NCBI RefSeq assembly: GCF_002797495.1
Contig: NZ_PGEZ01000001.1
Span: 1,302,001 to 1,366,000 of the forward strand
Direction: 5' to 3'
Source: Mumia flava
GTDB taxonomy: Bacteria; Actinomycetota; Actinomycetes; Propionibacteriales; Nocardioidaceae
Length of the DNA: 64,000 nucleotides
In this document: positions 24,505 to 32,509 of the stretch, piece after piece
Layout of the letters: the number at the start of each line of letters is the position of its first letter
How positions within the stretch are numbered: position 1 is the first letter of the stretch
Made by a program: the position numbers and the translations under genes
The notes under the pieces: generated by a model
The model's database searches: none
What the model was told of the DNA's origin: nothing
The model's input: the letters and a program-made list of their open reading frames with translations, nothing else

Positions 24505-25350
24505 TCAGGCCACGGTCAGGCCGTCGGCCGCCCCGCCGACCTCGACGAGCGCTCTCTCGATGTCGTCGAGCGAGAGTCGCTCCTCCGCCGGTCGAGGCGC
24601 GAGCGCACCCCCCTCCTCCGCCGGTCGAGGCGCGAGCGCACCCCCCTCCTCCGCCGGTCGAGGCGCGAGCGCACCCCCCTCCTCCGCCGGTCGAGGCGCG
24701 AGCGCAGCGAGCGATCGAGACCCCCACACGGCGAGCAGCACGTGTCCCGTCCCGACCAGGTCGTCGCCAAGCCGGACGGCGTGTGCGAACGCCTCCTGCA
24801 GGGCGGCGGCCGACTCCGCTCCGTACGGCACGAGGGTCGGCGCTTCGGTGTCGCCGGTGGTCTCGTCGGCGACAGCGGTCGGGGCCAGGGTCGTACGGAG
24901 GTCTGCCGCCGTCACGCCCAACGTCGTGAGGGCGCGTGCGGCACTGGTCCGCTCGTCGGCGATCAGCCCGAGCAGCAGATGGACGGGCTCCACCTCGGCA
25001 CTCCGTACGGCCTGCGCCTCGGCGTGCGCCGCCATCAGGGACGCGCGCGCCGGCTCGGTGAACCGGTCGAACCCCTGCGACGCATCCAACGGCTCGACCT
25101 CCTGCTCGCGGCGCACGAACCGCTTCTGCGCCGCCTGCTTCGTCACACCCATGCTCGCGCCGATGCGGGTCCACGACGCGCCCGATCGGCGAGCCTGATC
25201 GACGAAATAGCCGACGAGTGCGTCGGCGACCTCACCGAGACCCCCGGCGGCGACGGTCGCCTGATGGAGCTGGTCGAGCGGGTCGTCGGCGGTGGTCCGG
25301 ACGGCGCGGATGAGGTCGTCGAGGCGGAAGGAGGGAGGAAGATCGGTCAT
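24505..25350 (-). CDS. Clp N-terminal domain protein with HTH, carrying an in-frame repeat insertion
   Basis: Encodes 281 aa. Residues about 35-75 form a helix-turn-helix (ALVGYFVDQARRSGASWTRI GASMGVTKQAAQKRF). Residues 95-150 and 165-205 are two Clp_N repeats (FTEPARASLMAAHAEAQAV, VEPVHLLLGLIADERTS, VGTGHVLLAVWG), as in the substrate-adaptor part of ClpC/ClpA but without ATPase. Between the second repeat and the last helix (LSLDDIERALVEVG) lie about 47 residues, mostly four copies of GGALAPRPAEE, encoded by a 33-bp array of the dispersed repeat family. It is probably an autoregulated DNA-binding stress protein (inference). Confidence 0.8.
   Translation of the reverse strand: MTDLPPSFRLDDLIRAVRTTADDPLDQLHQATVAAGGLGEVADALVGYFVDQARRSGASWTRIGASMGVTKQAAQKRFVRREQEVEPLDASQGFDRFTEPARASLMAAHAEAQAVRSAEVEPVHLLLGLIADERTSAARALTTLGVTAADLRTTLAPTAVADETTGDTEAPTLVPYGAESAAALQEAFAHAVRLGDDLVGTGHVLLAVWGSRSLAALAPRPAEEGGALAPRPAEEGGALAPRPAEEGGALAPRPAEERLSLDDIERALVEVGGAADGLTVA
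24581..24722. repeat. 33-bp tandem array of the GCCTCGACC family inside a coding region
   Basis: TCCTCCGCCGGTCGAGGCGC starts at 24581, 24614, 24647 and 24680 (period 33 = 11 codons). It ends in the family's terminal motif (gcagcgagcgatcgagaccc) at about 24722. Because the unit is a multiple of three with no stop in the frame used, the Clp_N gene reads through it. The same sequence is intergenic at the other three loci. Confidence 0.92.
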
Positions 25351-25397
25351 GTGTCAACTCTAGGTTGACGATTGGGCTTCGTCAACCTGAGGTTGAC
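25351..25397 (-). promoter_or_regulatory. Clp_N gene promoter with two identical-arm operators
   Basis: On the minus strand: -35 TTGACG (25380-25385), 17-bp spacer, -10 TAGAGT (25357-25362), then 6 nt to ATG 25350, so leaderless. Two palindromes GTCAAC-N5-GTTGAC cover it: 25353-25369 over the -10 and 25381-25397 over the -35, 28 bp centre to centre. This is a near-ideal repressor arrangement. The HTH of the Clp_N protein itself is the nearest candidate binder. Confidence 0.75.
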
Positions 25398-25447
25398 GGC
25401 GCGGGCCGCACGGAATGACTCGCGAGCGCGCCGTGCGTGACTCGCGG

Positions 25448-26140
25448 CTAGGAGAGCCAGGTCGTGGTGGCGGCGGCGCCGACGCGGGTCGTACGGAAGC
25501 CGTTCGCGGCGTGGTCGGGATCGGGTCGGCCGAAGGAGATCCCGCAGACCACCAGCCGGTCGTCCTCCAGGCCGAGGTGCTCGCGGACGAACGGCGCGTA
25601 CGCCGCCAGCGCCGCCTGCGGGATCGCGGCGACGCCGAGGCTCTGCGCCGCCAGCAGGAACGTGCTGACCCAGACGCCGCAGTCGACCGCGCCGTACGTC
25701 CCGAGCTCGCCCGGCGTCGACACGATCGCCACGTGAGGTGCGCCGAACAGCTCGAAGTTCTTCCAGGTCTGGCGCCCCGACGCCTCACGGTCACCGCGCT
25801 CGATCCCGACCGCGTCGTACAGCTGGAGCGCGCACTCGAGCCGTCGCTCGCGGTGCGCCCCGGAGTAGCCGGACGGGAACGCGAAGTCGGGACCGCCCGT
25901 ACCGCCGCCGAGGATGTGCGACGTCAGCCCGTCACGGAACCGGTCGGTCCCCTCTCCCTCGGTCACCACGACCTGCCACGGCTGGGTGTTGCACCACGAC
26001 GGCGAGCGCCCGGCGAGCTCGAGGATCTCGTCGATCGTCTCGCGCGGCAGCGGATCGGGAAGGAATCCGCGACAGCTCCAGCGCTCGGCCAGCAGCGAGC
26101 GAAGGACGTCGGCGGACGGCGAGGAGACGGTCTCGGTCAT
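25448..26140 (-). CDS. Nitroreductase family protein
   Basis: Encodes 230 aa. The FMN-binding opening RWSCRGFLPDPLPRETIDEI LELAGRSPSWCNTQPWQ is typical of NfsB/BluB-like nitroreductases, with the later GVWVSTFLLAAQSLGVAAIPQ helix and CGISFGRPDPDHAANGFRT at the C-terminus. It would use NAD(P)H to reduce nitro, quinone or enone compounds in the cytoplasm. The start ATG 26140 is preferred because the longer in-frame ORF runs through a copy of the dispersed repeat upstream. It is divergent from the monooxygenase gene at 26217. Confidence 0.9.
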   Translation of the reverse strand: MTETVSSPSADVLRSLLAERWSCRGFLPDPLPRETIDEILELAGRSPSWCNTQPWQVVVTEGEGTDRFRDGLTSHILGGGTGGPDFAFPSGYSGAHRERRLECALQLYDAVGIERGDREASGRQTWKNFELFGAPHVAIVSTPGELGTYGAVDCGVWVSTFLLAAQSLGVAAIPQAALAAYAPFVREHLGLEDDRLVVCGISFGRPDPDHAANGFRTTRVGAAATTTWLS

Positions 26141-26157
26141 GGGGACAGGAAAGCAGG

Positions 26158-26197
26158 GGTCTCGATCCTCGCTCCGCTCGGCCTCGACCAACGGGGG
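26158..26197. repeat. Single copy of the GGTCTCGATC/GCCTCGACC repeat
   Basis: One half-unit, GGTCTCGATCCTCGCTCCGC followed by TCGGCCTCGACC, lies between the divergent nitroreductase and monooxygenase starts. It is identical in sequence to the units in the 18046-18241 cluster, which shows the family is mobile or exchanged at short range. Confidence 0.9.
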
Positions 26198-26216
26198 CGT
26201 CGCGTAGAGTCCGAGC

Positions 26217-27734
26217 ATGTCCGATCACGTCGACGTCCTCATCGTCGGAGCCGGGCTGTCCGGCATCGGCGCCGCCTACCGTCTCCAGGAGCGCAACCCC
26301 GGCGTCTCGTACACGATCGTCGAGGCGCGCGACGAGATGGGCGGCACGTGGGACCTGTTCCGCTACCCCGGGGTGCGATCGGACTCGGACTTCTACACCC
26401 TCTCGTTCCCGTTCCGACCGTGGCGCGGAGACGACGCGATCGTCGACGGCCAGGAGATCCTCGACTACATCCGGGAGACGGCGGACGCGTACGGGATCAC
26501 CGAGAGGATCCGGTTCTCGACGAAGGTGGTCTCGGCCGCCTGGTCGTCGACCGACGCACGCTGGACCGTCGGGATCGAGGACTCCCGGACGGGCGAGCAG
26601 TCCACGATCACGGCGTCGTTCCTCGAGACCTGTGCCGGCTACTACGACTACGAGCAGCCGTTCGACCCCCAGTTCGCCGGGCTGGAGGACTTCGAGGGCC
26701 AGGTCGTGCACCCGCAGTTCTGGCCCGACGATCTGGACTACACCGGCAAGCGCGTGGTCGTCGTGGGCAGCGGTGCGACCGCCATCACGGTCGTGCCGGC
26801 GATGGCCGACGACGCCGCCCACGTCACGATGCTCCAGCGGACGCCGACGTGGGTCCTCGCCCAGCCGAAGCACGATGCGGTGGGCGACGCTCTCCGGAAG
26901 GTGCTGCCTGCCAAGGCCGCCCACTCGACGATCCGGGCGAAGAACGCGGTGCTGCAATGGGGTCTCTACCAGTTCAGCCGGCGCGCCCCGGAGAAGATGG
27001 CGGGCCTGCTCCGCAAGGGCGCCGTCGCCGGGCTCGGCTCGGAGCAGGTCGTCGTCGACCACTTCACCCCGCCGTACGGGCCGTGGGAGCAGCGGCTGTG
27101 CATCGCACCGGGCGGCGACCTGTTCGAGGCTGTCCGCAGCGGGCGCGCGTCGGTGGTGACCGGCCACATCGACCGGTTCGTGCCCGAGGGCATCCTGCTC
27201 ACCGACGGGGAGACGATCGAGGCCGACGTCGTCGTTACCGCGACCGGCCTCTCCTTGAAGCTGATCGGCGGGATCGACCTGAGCGTGGACGGCGAACCCG
27301 TCGACCCGGCCGGCCGCATGACGTTCCGCGGTCTCATGCTCAGCGGCGTCCCGAACTTCTCCTACTGCATCGGGTACGTGAACCTGTCGTGGACGATGCG
27401 AGCCGACATGACCGCGCGGTACGTCGCGCGAGTCGTCGAGCGGCTCCGTACGACCGCCGCCGACACGGTGACCCCGACCTACACGGGCCCGCCGAGCGAG
27501 CGGCCGATGATCGACATGCAGTCCGGCTACTTCGTCCGGGCGGCGCACCTCATGCCGCGGTCGGCGGACGCGCACCCGTGGACGATGAAGCACAACTACG
27601 TCGTCGACGCGTGGCACACCAACCGCGCGAACCTCGACGACGGTCTGGTCTGGAGCGGCGCCGCCACCCGCACGTCCGGCGGCGCGACCCGTGCGGCGGC
27701 CGGAAAGGGCGTCGGCACGAGCGCGATCGCCTGA
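26217..27734 (+). CDS. FAD/NADPH monooxygenase (Baeyer-Villiger type)
   Basis: Encodes 505 aa. The N-terminal FAD Rossmann motif is VLIVGAGLSGIGAAYRLQ (4-21) and the NADPH Rossmann motif is VVVVGSGATAITVVPAMA (about 180). The Baeyer-Villiger fingerprint FxGxxxHxxxW is present as FEGQVVHPQFWP (about 160-171). These enzymes insert oxygen into ketones to give esters or lactones. An actinobacterial ketone-degradation role is likely but no esterase is adjacent. ATG 26217 follows TAGAGT (26205-26210) by 6 nt, so leaderless. A strong hairpin at 27777 ends the unit. Confidence 0.9.
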   Translation: MSDHVDVLIVGAGLSGIGAAYRLQERNPGVSYTIVEARDEMGGTWDLFRYPGVRSDSDFYTLSFPFRPWRGDDAIVDGQEILDYIRETADAYGITERIRFSTKVVSAAWSSTDARWTVGIEDSRTGEQSTITASFLETCAGYYDYEQPFDPQFAGLEDFEGQVVHPQFWPDDLDYTGKRVVVVGSGATAITVVPAMADDAAHVTMLQRTPTWVLAQPKHDAVGDALRKVLPAKAAHSTIRAKNAVLQWGLYQFSRRAPEKMAGLLRKGAVAGLGSEQVVVDHFTPPYGPWEQRLCIAPGGDLFEAVRSGRASVVTGHIDRFVPEGILLTDGETIEADVVVTATGLSLKLIGGIDLSVDGEPVDPAGRMTFRGLMLSGVPNFSYCIGYVNLSWTMRADMTARYVARVVERLRTTAADTVTPTYTGPPSERPMIDMQSGYFVRAAHLMPRSADAHPWTMKHNYVVDAWHTNRANLDDGLVWSGAATRTSGGATRAAAGKGVGTSAIA

Positions 27735-27776
27735 CGCCCCGCGACGATCCTCGTCGCAAAGCGATACACGGTTCTG

Positions 27777-27816
27777 AAAACCCCGCACACCGTACGCGCA
27801 CGGTGTGCGGGGTTTT
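27777..27816. terminator. Bidirectional hairpin terminator, 17-bp stem
   Basis: AAAACCCCGCACACCGT (27777-27793), a 6-nt loop, and ACGGTGTGCGGGGTTTT (27800-27816) are perfectly complementary. With A and T runs at its two ends it can serve both the monooxygenase (plus) and the LLM oxidoreductase (minus), which converge here. The rest of 27735-27916 shows nothing else. Confidence 0.9.
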
Positions 27817-27916
27817 CGACGTGCAGGGTGGCTCTGCAGCAGGGGAACGGGCGCGCACGGCCTGCGGGGACACCGACGCGGTGGCGCGAGCCGGCGCCGC
27901 GGGCGTGCCGCAGGGC

Positions 27917-28822
27917 TCAGGCCAGCTGCGCAGGCGCCTCGGTCGCGATCCGCTCGAACATCGCTTGGTCGGCAGCGAACTGGGAGTCCGGCACCGGCCA
28001 GTGCAGCACGAGCTCGGTGACACCCGCGTCGGCGTACCGGCCGGCGGCGTCGACGAACGCGTCCACGGAGCCGAGGAGTCCGACGCCGGCCGGGGTGAAC
28101 CCGGTGAGCAGGACGCGGTCGAGCTCCCCTGCGTCGCGCCGAGCCTCGGCGCACGCGTCGCCGAGGCGGCGGATCTGACCGGCGACGCCCGCAGCCGAGT
28201 CCGCCTCCGTGGCGTCGTCGGCCAGCGTCTGGTCCCCGGTCGTCACCCACGCCTGGCCGTACCGAGCGGCGAGCCGCATCCCCTTCGGTCCGGTCGCCGC
28301 GACCGCGAACGGGATCCGCGGCTGCTGCACGCACCCCGGGATCATGCGCGCCTCGTCGGCGGCGTAGAACGTGCCACGCTCGGTCACGGCAGGCTCGGTG
28401 AGGAGACGGTCGAGCATCCTGACCAGCTCGGCGAACCTCGCCGTGCGCTCCCGCAACGACCAGGCTTCGTGACCCAGCACGGTCGCGTCGAACCCGGTCG
28501 CGGTGCCCGCACCGATCCCGAGGGTGAGACGGCCGCCGGAGACGTCGTCGAGCGTCATCAGGTCCTTGGCGAACGTGACGGGGTGGCGGAAGTTCGGTGA
28601 CGTGACCATCGTGCCGAGCCGGATCCGGTCGGTGACGGCGGCTGCAGCCGTGAGCGTCGGCACCGCGCCGAACCACGGCCCGTCGCGGAAGTTGCGCCAC
28701 GAGAGGTGGTCGTAGGTGTACGCGGCGTGGAACCCGAGCTCCTCCGCACGGGTCCACCGCTCCCGACCGCCGTCGGGCCAGCGGTGGATCGGCAGGATCA
28801 GGGCGCTGAGGCGAAGGCTCAT
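27917..28822 (-). CDS. LLM class flavin-dependent oxidoreductase
   Basis: Encodes 301 aa of the luciferase-like/F420 LLM fold: an N-terminal strand LRLSALILPIHRW, AEELGFHAAYTYDHLSWRNF, TDRIRLGTMVTSPNFRHPVT FAKDLMTLDDVSGGRLTLGI, and a late GQAWVTTGDQ. The cofactor (FMN or F420) and substrate cannot be read from the sequence; F420 is common in actinobacteria. It is divergent from the hydrolase at 28883 with a 60-bp gap. Confidence 0.88.
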   Translation of the reverse strand: MSLRLSALILPIHRWPDGGRERWTRAEELGFHAAYTYDHLSWRNFRDGPWFGAVPTLTAAAAVTDRIRLGTMVTSPNFRHPVTFAKDLMTLDDVSGGRLTLGIGAGTATGFDATVLGHEAWSLRERTARFAELVRMLDRLLTEPAVTERGTFYAADEARMIPGCVQQPRIPFAVAATGPKGMRLAARYGQAWVTTGDQTLADDATEADSAAGVAGQIRRLGDACAEARRDAGELDRVLLTGFTPAGVGLLGSVDAFVDAAGRYADAGVTELVLHWPVPDSQFAADQAMFERIATEAPAQLA

Positions 28823-28882
28823 GGACCGAGCGTACGAGAGGTTCTCGTGACGCGGACCACGTGCAGGACTAGCGTGGTGCCC

Positions 28883-29755
28883 ATGGGCCGGCCGACCCGG
28901 GTGATCCCCGCCTCCGGAGCCAGACACCTCGCCGTGTGCGAGTGGGGTGTCCCGACCGGCTACCCGGTCTTCTGGCTGCACGGGACCCCCGGCAGCCGCT
29001 ACACGCGGCACGACAGCAGCGTCTACACCGAGGCCGGGGCGCGGGTGATCACCTACGACCGGCCGGGCTACGGGCAGAGCACCCGCGACCGCGGCCGCGA
29101 CATCGCCGCCGCTGCGCACGACATCGCCGCGATCGCGGCCACGCTGCGGCTCGACGAGTTCGCCGTCGCGGGCCGTTCGGGCGGGGGTCCGCACGCGCTC
29201 GCCGCCGCCGCTCTGCTTCCCGACCGCGTCAGCCGCTGCGCCAGCGTCGTGGGCGTCGGCCCGTGGGACGCGAAGGACCTGGACTGGCTCGGCGGCATGA
29301 CCCAGGGCAACGTCGACGAGTACACCTGGGCGGCCGAGGGTGAGTCGATCCTGCACGAGCGGATGGAGCCGCGGTGCCGCGAGATCGTCCGCGCGATGGC
29401 GGCCGGCGAGGGCCTCGGCAAGAACTACGAGCTGTCACCGGACGACCGGGCGACCGCGGCGGACATCGGCCACCGCGCGATGCTGAGCCAGGCCGTGCAG
29501 GAGGCGTTCCGGTGCGGGATCTGGGGGCTCGTCGACGACGACCTCGCCTTCACCCGCCCCTGGGGGTTCGCCCCCGACGACGTCGAGGCACCGACGCAGG
29601 TCTGGTACGGCACCGAGGACACGCTGGTCGGGACGCAGCACGGGACGTGGCTGCTCGAGCACGTGCCGAAGGCCGAGGGCCGGGTGATGGAGGGCGGACA
29701 CCTGACCTTGGAGTACCGCGCCGACGAGCTCATGAACTGGCTCGCGAACGGCTGA
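28883..29755 (+). CDS. Alpha/beta hydrolase
   Basis: Encodes 290 aa. It has the oxyanion HG motif (FWLHGTPGSR), YDRPGYGQS, nucleophile elbow GRSGGGPHALA (serine at about 100), an acid in WYGTEDTLV and histidine in MEGGHLTLEY. The layout is that of a general esterase/hydrolase of the epoxide-hydrolase/proline-iminopeptidase branch; substrate unknown. ATG 28883 lies 7 nt after TAGCGT (28870-28875), so leaderless. Confidence 0.88.
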   Translation: MGRPTRVIPASGARHLAVCEWGVPTGYPVFWLHGTPGSRYTRHDSSVYTEAGARVITYDRPGYGQSTRDRGRDIAAAAHDIAAIAATLRLDEFAVAGRSGGGPHALAAAALLPDRVSRCASVVGVGPWDAKDLDWLGGMTQGNVDEYTWAAEGESILHERMEPRCREIVRAMAAGEGLGKNYELSPDDRATAADIGHRAMLSQAVQEAFRCGIWGLVDDDLAFTRPWGFAPDDVEAPTQVWYGTEDTLVGTQHGTWLLEHVPKAEGRVMEGGHLTLEYRADELMNWLANG

Positions 29756-29758
29756 GCG

Positions 29759-30310
29759 TCACTGCCCCGTACGACCGTCGATGCACTCCCGCAGCAGGTC
29801 GGCGTGCCCGGCGTGGCGGGCGTACTCCTCCACCATGTGGACGAGGATGTCGCGCACCGGCACCGGTCTGCCGTGGTGGGTGACCTCGGCGCCGAGGTCG
29901 ATGTCGCCGTCGAGGTAGGCGTCGGCGACCGCGATCTCCTCGCGTAGACGCTCCCACGCGTCGGCGACCACCGCGTCGTCGGCGACGGCGTTGTCGAAGT
30001 CGCCGTCGGGGTCGTCGTCGGTCCAGAACATCGGCGGCGCCGACTGCCCCTGGAGCACCCGCCGGAACCAGTGCCGCTCCACCTCGGCCATGTGCCGCAC
30101 GAGGCCCAGCAGGGACAGGGTCGACGGTGGGACGGAGCGGCGTGCGAGCTGCTCGGCGTCCAGCCCTTCGCACTTCATCTCGAGCGTCGTCCGGTAGTGC
30201 CGGAGATAGCTCCGGATCGTGTCCTTCTCGCCGACCGGCTGCTCGCCGGTCTCACGCGGGTCGTCCTCGGGCGGCATCCACACGCCGCGGTCGTCGTCGC
30301 TCACCGACAT
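29759..30310 (-). CDS. DinB/DUF664 family protein (putative mycothiol-dependent)
   Basis: Encodes 183 aa. The four-helix DinB fold shows metal-ligand candidates in LLGLVRHMAEVERHWFRRVL and VEEYARHAGHADLLRECIDG, matching the DUF664 subgroup whose members act as mycothiol-dependent thiol transferases. The N-terminal 20 residues are an acidic Pro-rich extension. It converges with the hydrolase (stop-to-stop gap of 3 nt). The ATG at 30310 is preferred to an in-frame upstream ATG because the family domain and acidic extension start there. Confidence 0.85.
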   Translation of the reverse strand: MSVSDDDRGVWMPPEDDPRETGEQPVGEKDTIRSYLRHYRTTLEMKCEGLDAEQLARRSVPPSTLSLLGLVRHMAEVERHWFRRVLQGQSAPPMFWTDDDPDGDFDNAVADDAVVADAWERLREEIAVADAYLDGDIDLGAEVTHHGRPVPVRDILVHMVEEYARHAGHADLLRECIDGRTGQ

Positions 30311-30408
30311 CACCCTGCCGTACGGGGTGGGTCGCAGCAAACACGCTCCGGCGGCATCCGCTCCGGACGACGCAGTACGGTCGAGAAACGGCGTACGGAG
30401 GGGGTCCG

Positions 30409-31833
30409 GTGACGAGCGCGGTGGTCGTGGGGAGCGGACCCAACGGGCTCGTCGGCGCGATCCGGCTCGCGCAGGCCGGTCTCGACGTGACGGTGCTCGA
30501 GGCCGCCGACCGGCCCGGCGGCGGCACCCGTACGTCCGAGCTCACCGCGCCGGGGCTGCTGCACGACGACTGCGCCGCGTTCCACCCGTTCGGCGTGCTG
30601 TCCGAGGCGTTGGCGCCACTGGGTCTGGACCGGTACGGGCTGGCCTGGGCGTGGCCCGAGATCGACCTCGCGCATCCCCTCGACGACGGTCGCGCCGGTC
30701 TGCTGTCGCGCACCCTCGACGTCACGCTCGACTCGCTCGGGCCCGACGGCGCTGCCTGGCGGCGGATCGTGGGGCGGGTCGCGACGGACTTCGACACGCT
30801 CGCGGCCGACGTGCTGCGCCCGATCCTGCACGTGCCGCGGCACCCGGTCGCGCTGACCCGCTTCGGGCTGCGCGCGGCCCTGCCGGTGACGTGGCTCGTG
30901 CGCGCGTTCGCCGACGAGCCTGCACGGGGGCTGTTCGCCGGGGTGGCAGCGCACCTGTTCGGCCGGCTCGACCGACCGATGTCGTCCTCCGTCGGCTTGT
31001 TGCTCTCGGCTGCGGGCCATCGAGCCGGGTGGCCGGTCGCGGTCGGCGGCACGCGCGCGATCTCGGACGCGCTGGTCGCGCTGCTCGCCGACCTCGGCGG
31101 CACCGTCACCACCGGCGTGCGCGTCACCGCCCTGGATGAGCTCCGCGACGCGACCGGCCGTACACCCGACGTCGTGCTGCTCGACACCGCGCCGGACGCG
31201 GCCGTACGGATCGTCGGCGAGCGGATGCCACCGCGCGTACGGCGGGCGCTGACGCGGTTCCGGTACGGGCCGGCGGCGTTCAAGCTCGACCTCGCGATCG
31301 ACGGCGACGTGCCGTGGACCAACGCGGACGTCCGTCGCGCGGGAACGGTCCACCTCGGCGGGACCGCCGCCGAGATCGCGGCCGCCGAGACCGAGGTCGT
31401 GCGCGGACGGATGCCGCAGCGCCCGTACGTGCTGGTCGGCCAGCAGTACCTCGCGGACACCTCGCGCTCGGGAGACGGACTCAACCCGCTGTGGGCGTAC
31501 GCTCACGTGCCTCACGGCTTCACCGGTGACGCGACCGAGGCGATCCTCGCGCAGATCGAGCGGTTCGCCCCCGGCTTCCGCGAGCGGGTCGTCGCCGCGG
31601 CGCGGCGCGGCCCCGCCGACCTGGCGGCGTACAACCCGAACTACGTCGGCGGCGACATCAGCGCCGGCGCGAACACCCCGCTCCAGGTCGTGATGCGACC
31701 CCGCTGGGCACTCGACCCGTACACGCTCGGGGTCGACGGCGTGTACCTCTGCTCGTCGGCCACACCGCCGGGCGGCGGGGTGCACGGGCTGTGCGGACTG
31801 CACGCGGCGGAGTCGGCGCTGTCACGGCTGTGA
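30409..31833 (+). CDS. FAD-dependent oxidoreductase, phytoene-desaturase-like
   Basis: Encodes 474 aa. The FAD motif SAVVVGSGPNGLVGAIRLAQ AGLDVTVLEAADRPGGGTRT is at residues 3-42, and the late ATPPGGGVHGLCG closes the flavin site. The overall pattern is that of CrtI/NAD(P)/FAD proteins (COG1233), but no carotenoid genes are nearby, so substrate is open. GTG 30409 has a GGAGGGGG site 3-12 nt upstream. Confidence 0.85.
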   Translation: MTSAVVVGSGPNGLVGAIRLAQAGLDVTVLEAADRPGGGTRTSELTAPGLLHDDCAAFHPFGVLSEALAPLGLDRYGLAWAWPEIDLAHPLDDGRAGLLSRTLDVTLDSLGPDGAAWRRIVGRVATDFDTLAADVLRPILHVPRHPVALTRFGLRAALPVTWLVRAFADEPARGLFAGVAAHLFGRLDRPMSSSVGLLLSAAGHRAGWPVAVGGTRAISDALVALLADLGGTVTTGVRVTALDELRDATGRTPDVVLLDTAPDAAVRIVGERMPPRVRRALTRFRYGPAAFKLDLAIDGDVPWTNADVRRAGTVHLGGTAAEIAAAETEVVRGRMPQRPYVLVGQQYLADTSRSGDGLNPLWAYAHVPHGFTGDATEAILAQIERFAPGFRERVVAAARRGPADLAAYNPNYVGGDISAGANTPLQVVMRPRWALDPYTLGVDGVYLCSSATPPGGGVHGLCGLHAAESALSRL

Positions 31834-31844
31834 GCGGGTCCGCG

Positions 31845-32246
31845 TCAGGACCCGGCGCTCACCACCTCGACACCGCACCGCAGACCGGGGGATCGCGCCA
31901 GCCGTGCGTCCGCCGTCAGCAGGGGCACTTCCAGCACCTCCGCAAGTGCGACGTACGCGGCGTCGTACGGGGTCAGGTTGTCGCGGAGCTCCCACGCCCG
32001 GGCCAGCAACGAAACGTGGTGCGCACGCTCGATCGGCATCGCGGCCAGGTCGTCGAGCGCGAGACCCGCCCTCCGCGCATCGATGTCCCCGGCCCGCCAT
32101 CGACGACGGACCACCTTCACGACCGCGAGGTCGATCAGCCCCGGTGCGCTCAGCTGCTGTCCTCGCAGCCGCGAGCGCGCGACGTCCCCGTGCGGGCCGT
32201 CATCCGCGAGCGCGGGGGCGAGCACGCTGGCGTCAACGACCAGCAC
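31845..32246 (-). CDS. vapC: PIN-domain ribonuclease toxin (VapC family)
   Basis: Encodes 133 aa. Acidic catalytic residues of the PIN fold are visible: VVDASVLAPAL (Asp near residue 5), YDAAYVALAE (Asp) and LLTADARLARSP (Asp). The toxin would cleave tRNA or rRNA unless bound by its antitoxin. GTG 32246 is chosen because it gives the PIN motif right at the N-terminus and overlaps the antitoxin stop by 14 nt, the usual VapBC arrangement. Confidence 0.88.
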   Translation of the reverse strand: MLVVDASVLAPALADDGPHGDVARSRLRGQQLSAPGLIDLAVVKVVRRRWRAGDIDARRAGLALDDLAAMPIERAHHVSLLARAWELRDNLTPYDAAYVALAEVLEVPLLTADARLARSPGLRCGVEVVSAGS

Positions 32247-32463
32247 GGTCGTCGTGGAGGTCGGAGACCGCGATGTCGAAGGGCAGCCGACCGCCCGAGC
32301 GTCCACCGGCCCGGTCGAGGACCTCGTCGAGGGTCGGGCGACTCGCCTCTTCGATCAAGCGAGCGAGGAGGTACTCCTGCAGCGACTGGTGCGCGATCGC
32401 GGCGCGGCGGCGCAGCACCGCGTGGGTCTCGACCGGGACGTCCTTGATCTGCACGCTCGGCAT
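32233..32463 (-). CDS. vapB: VapB-like antitoxin
   Basis: Encodes 76 aa. The N-terminus PSVQIKDVPVETHAVLRRRA AIAHQSLQEYLLARLIEEAS is a ribbon-helix-helix (FitA/Arc-like) DNA-binding domain; the tail (PTLDEVLDR...PFDIAVSDLHD) would wrap the PIN toxin. The perfect 23-bp palindrome just upstream is its probable operator. Confidence 0.88.
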   Translation of the reverse strand: MPSVQIKDVPVETHAVLRRRAAIAHQSLQEYLLARLIEEASRPTLDEVLDRAGGRSGGRLPFDIAVSDLHDDRAGR

Positions 32464-32470
32464 GGCGCCA

Positions 32471-32493
32471 TTCTGGCGCTTGTAGCGCCAGAA
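32471..32493. promoter_or_regulatory. Perfect 23-bp palindrome, VapBC operator
   Basis: TTCTGGCGCT (32471-32480), TGT, AGCGCCAGAA (32484-32493): 10-bp perfect arms. It starts 8 nt upstream of the antitoxin ATG at 32463, and an extra TGGCGCC lies between. Ribbon-helix-helix antitoxins bind such palindromes with the toxin to repress their own operon. Confidence 0.75.
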
Positions 32494-32509
32494 CACAAGT
32501 CAGGTGGCC

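Noticed and set aside
24581-24722. Possible CRISPR array (regular 33-bp units)
   Set aside because: Units are contiguous with no unique spacers and are part of a coding frame and of a dispersed repeat family.
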